A DNA stretch of 64,000 nucleotides, taken from positions 62,001-126,000 of the forward strand of contig NZ_JAPELY010000001.1 of assembly GCF_026343295.1 (NCBI RefSeq), given 5' to 3'. Of this stretch, positions 58,926-64,000 are shown in pieces. The notes under the pieces were generated by a model. It saw nothing but the letters and a program-made list of their open reading frames with translations. It was not told the origin of the DNA and did no database searches. This DNA comes from Streptomyces sp. NBC_00083 (lineage in GTDB: Bacteria; Actinomycetota; Actinomycetes; Streptomycetales; Streptomycetaceae). Each line of letters begins with the position of its first letter. Position 1 is the first letter of the stretch. Position numbers and translations under genes: made by a program.

Positions 58926-59778
58926 GAACCAGCGCGACCTGACGAGCGCGGAGCGCAAGGCGTTCGTGAACGCCGTGCTCGAACTCAAACGGCGCGGAGA
59001 GTACGACGCGTTCGTGCGCACCCACATCGACTTCTACGTCTCGGACGGCGACCGTGGGCTGCGGGTCGCGCACATGGCGCCCTCGTTCCTGCCCTGGCAC
59101 CGCCAGTTCCTGCTGGAGTTCGAGCGCGCCCTCCAGAGGGTCAACCCCCATGTGACGGTGCCCTATTGGGACTGGACGCGGGACAATTCGCCGGCCTCGT
59201 CGGTGTGGGCGGACGACTTCATGGGCGGCAACGGTCGCCGCGGCGACCTCCAGGTCATGACCGGGCCCTTCGCCTACGCGCACGGCAACTGGGAGGTGAC
59301 GGTCAACGTCACCGAGGAGCGCTTCCTGACCCGCGACATGGGCCGCCCCAAGGACCCCATCAAGCTGCCCACCGCGGCCGACGTCGCCCATGCCCTCGCC
59401 GACCCGGTGTACGACGTGTCGCCCTGGAACTCGACCAGCGCATCCGGCTTCCGCAACAAGATCGAGGGCTGGACCACCGCCCGGGGCAACGCCCGCTTCC
59501 GTACGCACAACCAGGTGCACCGGTGGATCAGCGGGCTCATGCTGGGCGGCGCCGCCGTCAACGACCCCGTGTTCTGGCTGCACCACGCCTACGTCGACAG
59601 CCTCTGGTCGCGCTGGCAGGCCGCGCACCGCACGTCGAAGCAGTACCTGCCCGACGTGCCGCCGCCGTTGGGCGACCTCCAGCACGGCCGGGTGGCCGCG
59701 CTCGATACGCCGATGCCGCCGTCGGACGTGACGCCATCGGCGCTCCTGGACCACAGCCGCATCTACCGGTACGCCTGA
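58909..59778 (+). CDS. melC2: Tyrosinase MelC2
   Basis: 289 residues of type-3 copper enzyme. CuA histidines are in VRTHIDFY (about 39), RVAHMAPSF (about 55) and LPWHRQF (about 64). CuB histidines are in RTHNQVHRW and FWLHHAYVDSLW. The enzyme o-hydroxylates and oxidises tyrosine to dopaquinone for melanin. It has no signal of its own and is exported with MelC1. The GTG at 58909 overlaps melC1 by 17 bases. The sequence variant (GLRVAHMAPSFLPWHRQF) resembles the MelD2-type of Streptomyces tyrosinases more than the classic MelC2. Confidence 0.95.
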   Translation: MVYTRKNQRDLTSAERKAFVNAVLELKRRGEYDAFVRTHIDFYVSDGDRGLRVAHMAPSFLPWHRQFLLEFERALQRVNPHVTVPYWDWTRDNSPASSVWADDFMGGNGRRGDLQVMTGPFAYAHGNWEVTVNVTEERFLTRDMGRPKDPIKLPTAADVAHALADPVYDVSPWNSTSASGFRNKIEGWTTARGNARFRTHNQVHRWISGLMLGGAAVNDPVFWLHHAYVDSLWSRWQAAHRTSKQYLPDVPPPLGDLQHGRVAALDTPMPPSDVTPSALLDHSRIYRYA

Positions 59779-59787
59779 CACGGCGAC

Positions 59788-59870
59788 GGCCTCCCGGGGG
59801 GAGAAATCCGGGAGGCCGCAGGCACGGATCACACACCCGGCCGGGCCGTCACAAGGACCGGCCGGCCGGG
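59788..59870. terminator. Paired terminators between melC2 and chaplin
   Basis: GGCCTCCCGG (59788-59797) pairs with CCGGGAGGCC (59808-59817), and CCCGGCCGG (59836-59844) with CCGGCCGGG (59862-59870). Each probably serves one of the two convergent genes. Confidence 0.75.
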
Positions 59871-59880
59871 ACCGGGGGTG

Positions 59881-60156
59881 TCAGCCCCCGTAGCCGCCAC
59901 CGTCGTGGTGGTGGGAGTCGGCGTTGACGCAGGTGGTGCCGAACACCGGGTTCAGCAGACCGATGACGTTGACCGAGTTGCCGCAGAGGTTCACCGGGAC
60001 GTGCACCGGCACCTGCAGCAGGTTGCCGGAGAGGACTCCGGGGGAGTTGGTCGCGACGGCCTCGGCGCCAGCGTCGGCAGCGGCAATACCCGCACCGGCG
60101 AGCGCCATGGCGCCCGCTCCGGCGACGACGGCGGCCGTCTTCGCGATACGAGACAT
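59881..60156 (-). CDS. chpG: Short chaplin with His/Gly tail (ChpG position)
   Basis: 91 residues. The signal peptide (VVAGAGAMALAGAGIAAA) is followed by chaplin domain NSPGVLSGNLLQVPVHVPVN and LCGNSVNVIGLLNPVFGTTC with two cysteines. Unlike the other short chaplins it continues with VNADSHHHDGGGYGG. AAGGAG precedes the ATG at 60156. It converges with melC2, the chpG-melC arrangement of S. coelicolor, which supports the symbol. Confidence 0.93.
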   Translation of the reverse strand: MSRIAKTAAVVAGAGAMALAGAGIAAADAGAEAVATNSPGVLSGNLLQVPVHVPVNLCGNSVNVIGLLNPVFGTTCVNADSHHHDGGGYGG

Positions 60157-60293
60157 CAAAGTTCTCCTTGAATGGACACGCGACCGCAGACTCGCAGTCG
60201 TCATTTCACTTCAACGTGTCGATCGGCCATAAGTAACGGACACTCGCGCCCAAATCGGTTCTGCAATCCATCCGGTGATGCGGAGCCGGCCGC

Positions 60294-60599
60294 CTACTCG
60301 CCGTCCGTCCCGCGCGAGGAGCGCCGGGACAGGGCGACCGCCGCGGCCCCCGTGACGACCGCGGTGGCGCTCACCGCGCCGAGCAGGGAGGCAGGGGCGT
60401 CGGCGCCGGTGTCGGCGAGCCGCGGCGGCGGTGCCGCGGGCGGGCGGGCGGCGATGGCGTGGCCGGTGGCGGTGTGGCCCGCGACGGGGTGGCCGAGGAC
60501 GGGGTGGTCCGCGGCGTGTGCCGCGTACCCCGTGCTCAGCGCGGAGACCAGCCCCGCGACGAGGGCGGCCCGCGCCGCGGGACCCGAGAACTTGTCCAT
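60294..60599 (-). CDS. Small LADTG sortase-anchored surface protein
   Basis: 101 residues. The signal peptide (ARAALVAGLVSALSTGYAAHA) precedes a short His/Pro-containing segment (DHPVLGHPVAGHTATGHA), then the sortase motif LADTGAD, a membrane helix (LLGAVSATAVVTGAAAVALS) and RRSSRGTDGE. LAxTG is the Streptomyces class E sortase motif. The mature exposed part is only about 35 residues, too short for a domain. It has the same LADTGAD core as the long chaplin. Function is unknown. Confidence 0.82.
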   Translation of the reverse strand: MDKFSGPAARAALVAGLVSALSTGYAAHAADHPVLGHPVAGHTATGHAIAARPPAAPPPRLADTGADAPASLLGAVSATAVVTGAAAVALSRRSSRGTDGE

Positions 60600-60775
60600 G
60601 CCTGCGACCCTTCAACAAGAAATCCGGAGGGGGGATCAGATGCTGATACGCATAATTGGGACCCGTGTCGTGGCGGCCCCCCGCCGACGCGGGCCGCCCC
60701 CGCCCAACCACCCGTCCGGCGCACCCCGCGTCCCCGCACGGCGCAGCGGGCCCGCCCCGCGCGCGGGCACCCCGG

Positions 60776-61804
60776 TCAGTGCGCGCGGTACGCCCGCGCC
60801 GCGTCGGGGTGGCCCGCGCACTCCCACACGCCGTGCGGGCAGTAGTCGGTGAGCGTCTGGTAGACGGGCCGGTACCTGCGGAACCAGGCGGTCATCCCGC
60901 GCACGTACGCGGCGTCGTCCCCGTTGCGGAAGAGCCCCCACTCCGGGTACGACACCGGTTTGCCGTGCCGGGCGGCGAAGTCGACCTGGGCCCGCAGTCC
61001 GTACGCCTCCTCGACCTGGTCGGGGAAGGACATCCCGGCCGGCTGGTCGTAGGAGTCCATGCCGAGGATGTCGACGAAGGCGTCGCCGGGGTAGCACGTG
61101 GTCCACGGCACGGCGTCGCGCCCCCGGTTCGGCGCGAAGTCGAAGCGGAAGCGCTGCCCCGCGACGGACCGCATCGCGGTGACCGCGCGACGCCAGTACG
61201 CCCGCCACGCGGCGGGGTCGGGTCCGCACCGGTGGGTATAGGTGGTGCCGTTCATCTCCCACCCCAGCACCACGACGGTGTCGGTGAGCCGGAGGGAGAC
61301 GAGCCGTTCGGCGAGCGTCCTGAAGTGGCCGTCGAAGGCGCCCCGCGCGCCCTGTCCGAGCAGGTCGCGCACCGCGCCGTCGGGCAGACCGTCCTCGTTG
61401 CGGGCCAGCATCGGCACGTTGAGGACGAAGAGCCGGTCGGCGCGCCCGTGGCGCCAGCGGGCCCAGGGCGCCAGCAGGGCGGGCGGCCCCTCGATGCCGC
61501 TCCAGGTGTCGCCCGGCAGATAGGTGTGGCCGGCGCGCAGCACCCCGCGCCCGCGCCACTTCTCGACCGCGGCGAGCTTGTCGATGCCGGCCGCGCCGGA
61601 CCCGGTGAAGACGCCCGCCGCGGTCCTCGACGCCGTCGGCAGCGGGCCCTGCGGCCGGTCGCCGGGCAGCTGGACCAGGGCCGAGACCAGCAGGACGAGC
61701 GCGCACAGCGCGGTCTGCCAGGAGGGCGGGGCGTGGCGGGACGCCGGGCGCGGCCCGCCCGGCCTGCGGCCTGCCGCGCCCTCCCGGCGGGGCCGGGCCG
61801 TCAG
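60776..61804 (-). CDS. GH26-like secreted or membrane-anchored glycosidase (probable CTG start)
   Basis: About 342 residues if started at CTG 61804, which overlaps the stop of the upstream gene as CTGA. The frame from there encodes a basic tail, a membrane helix (ALCALVLLVSALVQL) and then the domain shared with the 43073 paralogue: GHTYLPGDTWSGIEG, VLGWEMNGTTYTHRCG (acid/base), ILGMDSYDQPAGMSF and SYPEWGLFRNGD (nucleophile). The first in-frame ATG/GTG/TTG is the GTG at 61543, which would remove the helix and the beginning of the domain. It lacks the Pro-rich C-terminal extension of the paralogue. Confidence 0.75.
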   Translation of the reverse strand: MTARPRREGAAGRRPGGPRPASRHAPPSWQTALCALVLLVSALVQLPGDRPQGPLPTASRTAAGVFTGSGAAGIDKLAAVEKWRGRGVLRAGHTYLPGDTWSGIEGPPALLAPWARWRHGRADRLFVLNVPMLARNEDGLPDGAVRDLLGQGARGAFDGHFRTLAERLVSLRLTDTVVVLGWEMNGTTYTHRCGPDPAAWRAYWRRAVTAMRSVAGQRFRFDFAPNRGRDAVPWTTCYPGDAFVDILGMDSYDQPAGMSFPDQVEEAYGLRAQVDFAARHGKPVSYPEWGLFRNGDDAAYVRGMTAWFRRYRPVYQTLTDYCPHGVWECAGHPDAARAYRAH

Positions 61805-62037
61805 TTGCCCCCGGACGCGCCGCCGCGCTGGAGGGTGCCGCCGAGCGTGGCGACGCCCGTGGTGAGCGTCTCGGCGATCTTGCCCTGCCCGCCGAGCACC
61901 TTGGGCTGCCCGTACTCGGTGACGCTGCCGTGTCCGGCGCCCGAGTCGGCGGCCGCGACACCGGGCGCGGCGAGGAGCAGGAGCGAGGCGGCGGCGGTGA
62001 CGGCCCTCAGGCGGCGCGGTGCGTGCGTGCTGTTCAT
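61801..62037 (-). CDS. Small exported protein of unknown function
   Basis: 78 residues with signal peptide (VTAAASLLLLAAPGVAAA, cleavage near AAA/DSG). The mature about 48 residues are HGSVTEYGQPKVLGGQGKIA, ETLTTGVATLGGTLQRGGAS and GGN. It is immediately upstream of and overlapping the GH26-like gene, so probably co-transcribed. I do not recognise a family. Confidence 0.72.
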   Translation of the reverse strand: MNSTHAPRRLRAVTAAASLLLLAAPGVAAADSGAGHGSVTEYGQPKVLGGQGKIAETLTTGVATLGGTLQRGGASGGN

Positions 62038-62096
62038 GCCCGGTACAACGCCGTGCGTGCGGGGAGGGTACGCGCGAACGGGGTGCGGGCCGGGGC

Positions 62097-63377
62097 TCAG
62101 GGCTTGGTCACATCAAATGCGAAGTGCTGCTTGCGTACCCGGTGGTCGAAGTTGGAGGTGCCGAGCTCGGGCTCGCCGAGCGCGCGCACGGCGAGCGGCC
62201 GGGTCAGGAGCTCCCGGAGCACGGCCTTGATCTCCAGACGGGCCAGATGGGCGCCGAGGCAGAAGTGCGGGCCGCCGCCCCCGTACCCGAGGTGCGGGTT
62301 GGGGTCGCGGGTGATGGAGAAGGCGTCCGGGTCCTCGAAGACCGTCGCGTCGCGGTTGGCGGACGCGTACAGGAGCATCACCTTGTCGCCGGGCAGGAAG
62401 GTGTGTCCCGCCATCGTGTAGCGCGCGACGACCGTCCTGCGGAACTGGATGATGGGCGTGGAGTGCCGCACGATCTCGTCGACCGCGCCGTCGGCGTACC
62501 TCTCGAAGTCCGAGAGCAGCAGCGCCAGTTGATCGGGGTTGTCGGTCAGGAGCGCCAGGGCGTGGGCGATCGCGTTGCGGGTCGTCTCGACGCCGGCGAC
62601 CAGCAACAGCGAGAAGAACGAACCCAGTTGACGGTACGTCAGGCGCTGGCCCTCGACGTCGGCACTGACCAGCGCCGAGATGAGGTCGCCGGTCGGGCGC
62701 CTGCGCCGTTCGCGGCCGAGCCGGGCCACCGTGAGCTCCATCCGGGCCAGGGCGCGCAGCCCCTTGCCGGGGCTCTTGAGGCGCGCCACGAGTCCGCGCC
62801 GTACACCGGCGTGCTCGGAGGCCCGGTCGATCTGGCGGGCGATGCGGTGGCGGTAGGCGTCGGGCACGCCCAGCATCGCGCAGATGACCTCGAACGACAT
62901 CCGCCCGGCCACCGCGGAGACGAACTCGTCGGGCCGCTCGGCGACCATGTCGTCGACGATGCGGACCGCCAGCTCCTGGATGCTCGCCTCGGTCGCGGCG
63001 AGCAGCCGCGGGGTGAAGGCCTGCTGCACGATGCGGCGCAGCCGGGTGTGGTCGGCGCCGTCGAGGTTGACCATCGAGTCGCCGAACAACACCCGTACCC
63101 AGCCGGCCGGTTCGGGTGAGGTGGCGCCGGGCGCGCTGGCGAAGACCCGCGGCAGCCGGCTCGCCTTGAGGACGTCGGCGTGCCGGACCAGGGCGTAGAA
63201 GCCCTGCTCGGGGCGGCGCCGGCCGGCCCGGCGTTCGGTGAAGAACACCGGGCGCGGCTCCTGCCTCAACTCCGCGAAACGCGCCAGGCGTTGGGCGGGC
63301 GGCAGCTTCCAGAACGCCGGGTCGGCCAGATCGGCGGCGGGGCCGCGGCTGGTGGACACCGTCCGGGGGTGGGTCAC
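62097..63377 (-). CDS. Cytochrome P450
   Basis: 426 residues with standard P450 motifs: I-helix LLLVAGVETTRNAIAHAL, K-helix ExxR in VDEIVRHSTPI, and haem loop GYGGGGPHFCLGAHLARLE. The substrate-entry part (FWKLPPAQRLARFAELRQEP, FGDSMVNLDGADHTRLRRIV) resembles P450s acting on terpenoid, steroid or fatty-acid side chains, but no substrate can be set. GTG at 63377. No ferredoxin gene is adjacent. It is unrelated in place to the conservon P450s. Confidence 0.92.
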   Translation of the reverse strand: MTHPRTVSTSRGPAADLADPAFWKLPPAQRLARFAELRQEPRPVFFTERRAGRRRPEQGFYALVRHADVLKASRLPRVFASAPGATSPEPAGWVRVLFGDSMVNLDGADHTRLRRIVQQAFTPRLLAATEASIQELAVRIVDDMVAERPDEFVSAVAGRMSFEVICAMLGVPDAYRHRIARQIDRASEHAGVRRGLVARLKSPGKGLRALARMELTVARLGRERRRRPTGDLISALVSADVEGQRLTYRQLGSFFSLLLVAGVETTRNAIAHALALLTDNPDQLALLLSDFERYADGAVDEIVRHSTPIIQFRRTVVARYTMAGHTFLPGDKVMLLYASANRDATVFEDPDAFSITRDPNPHLGYGGGGPHFCLGAHLARLEIKAVLRELLTRPLAVRALGEPELGTSNFDHRVRKQHFAFDVTKP

Positions 63378-63420
63378 GCTCGCACCGTCCTGCAGAGGGG
63401 GCCGGAGTGGGGGAGGGGGC

Positions 63421-63699
63421 TCAGCCCACCAGGTCGTGTCCGGCCTTGACCGCGTCGTTGGCGGCCTTGACCGCTTCGGCGCCGGCCTTGACCCCGCCCT
63501 TCACGGCGCCGACCTTCTGGCCCAGCTTGTCCCCGACGACGCTCTCGGCGGCGGGCTTGATCTGGGCGCCTGCGGCGCTCGTCGTGGTGGCGGCGCCGCT
63601 CAGGGTGGAGCCGAGGTCGAGGGCGTGCGCGGACGGGGACAGGGCGGCGGCGAGCGCGGTTCCGGCTGCGGCGGCGGCGAGGTATCGGCGTACGTTCAT
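63421..63699 (-). CDS. Small exported Ala/Lys-rich protein
   Basis: 92 residues: signal peptide (YLAAAAAGTALAAALSPSAHA), then LDLGSTLSGAATTTSAAGAQ and a helical Ala/Lys/Val repeat-like tail (KVGAVKGGVKAGAEAVKAAN). ATG at 63699 is chosen for the signal peptide; the frame extends upstream without coding character. Function is unknown; it is divergent from another small exported protein gene. Confidence 0.72.
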   Translation of the reverse strand: MNVRRYLAAAAAGTALAAALSPSAHALDLGSTLSGAATTTSAAGAQIKPAAESVVGDKLGQKVGAVKGGVKAGAEAVKAANDAVKAGHDLVG

Positions 63700-63812
63700 G
63701 TCGGCTACAACGCACGAGCCGCGCGGAGGGCACGCCCCGTCGCCGTGCGCCCCGCTGATGGCCTGCGCATTGCTGCAAGCAGGCGAACTTTGCAGTGATA
63801 CCGCCGTCGGGA

Positions 63813-63829
63813 TCGTTCTTTCAGAACGA
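63813..63829. promoter_or_regulatory. Inverted repeat before the last gene
   Basis: TCGTTCT and AGAACGA are perfect 7-bp arms around TTC, about 37 bases upstream of the ATG at 63866. A second weaker repeat, CTGCAA/TTGCAG, lies at 63773-63795. Operator or short leader hairpin are both possible. Confidence 0.45.
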
Positions 63830-63865
63830 CACGGCCGAATAGGCCAGGGAAGGAAGAGAACACCC

Positions 63866-64000
63866 ATGGGAATCACTTCACGCGCGGGCCTTGCGAGCAT
63901 CCTGACCTGCATCGCGACGGCGGCGGCAGTGGCGCCGGCCGCGGCCGCCCCGGCCGTCCCCGTCGATCTGCCCCTCGGCGGCCTGAACACGGTCCTGCCG
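63866..64000 (+). CDS. Small exported protein (3' end beyond window)
   Basis: 45 codons visible. A signal peptide (LASILTCIATAAAVAPAAAA) is followed by APAVPVDLPLGGLNTVLP. GGAAGAG lies before the ATG. The Pro/Leu-rich start is loosely similar to the exported protein at 54906. Family and length cannot be judged. Confidence 0.75.
   Translation, partial: MGITSRAGLASILTCIATAAAVAPAAAAPAVPVDLPLGGLNTVLP

Noticed and set aside
63700..63990. N-terminal extension of the small exported protein at 63421
   Set aside because: The signal peptide starts at ATG 63699 and the extension would run through the divergent promoter region and the 63866 gene.

Overview
The window is chromosomal DNA from a Streptomyces. 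The base composition is very GC-rich with strong third-position GC bias, GTG starts are frequent, and neighbouring genes often overlap by four bases (ATGA/GTGA). It carries genus hallmarks: chaplins, rodlins, a melC1-melC2 tyrosinase pair and a conservon (cvnA-D plus P450s). The order rodlin-rodlin-chaplin-long chaplin, and chaplin next to melC, matches what I recall of the S. coelicolor rdlB-rdlA-chpD-chpA and chpG-melC neighbourhoods.

Layout. 1-13.1 kb holds mixed core and accessory genes: a family 1 glycosidase with an MFS transporter (cut by the left edge), a histidine phosphatase, a PolA-like polymerase, LuxR and AraC regulators, an oxidoreductase, a metallo-beta-lactamase-fold hydrolase, an SGNH hydrolase, secreted proteins and serC. 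13.6-18.9 kb is a conservon whose last two genes are a CYP157-like P450 lacking the ExxR arginine and a CYP154-like P450. 19.1-24.3 kb has a large FAD/Fe-S oxidoreductase, an EamA exporter and a DUF4232 lipoprotein. 24.7-35.3 kb is a catabolic cluster (TIGR03084 protein, AtuA-like protein, biotin-dependent acyl-CoA carboxylase beta and alpha subunits, acyl-CoA dehydrogenase, CoA ligase, enoyl-CoA hydratase, TetR) resembling the Pseudomonas atu (acyclic terpene) pathway. 35.4-37.3 kb is a divergent TetR/alpha-beta hydrolase pair with two palindromes between them.

37.4-64 kb is a cell-surface morphogenesis region. It contains three rodlin genes, four short chaplins, and one unusually long chaplin with two chaplin domains, a roughly 290-residue His/Pro tandem repeat and an LADTG sortase signal. 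An eight-gene, tightly overlapping exopolysaccharide operon (glycosyltransferases, sugar-1-phosphate transferase, ligase/polymerase, flippase, deacetylase, chain-length protein, GNAT-like protein) lies among the chaplins. So do two GH26-like secreted proteins, a VKOR-type thiol oxidase, the tyrosinase operon, a small LADTG protein and several small exported proteins of unknown function. The right edge cuts another small exported protein.

Inferred joint function: the chaplins and rodlins coat aerial hyphae and spores, the glycan operon makes a surface polysaccharide, sortase anchors the LADTG proteins, and VKOR may help oxidise the paired chaplin cysteines. I recognised no tRNA, rRNA, transposase or CRISPR array. 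Family assignments rest on motifs read by eye; no database search was run.
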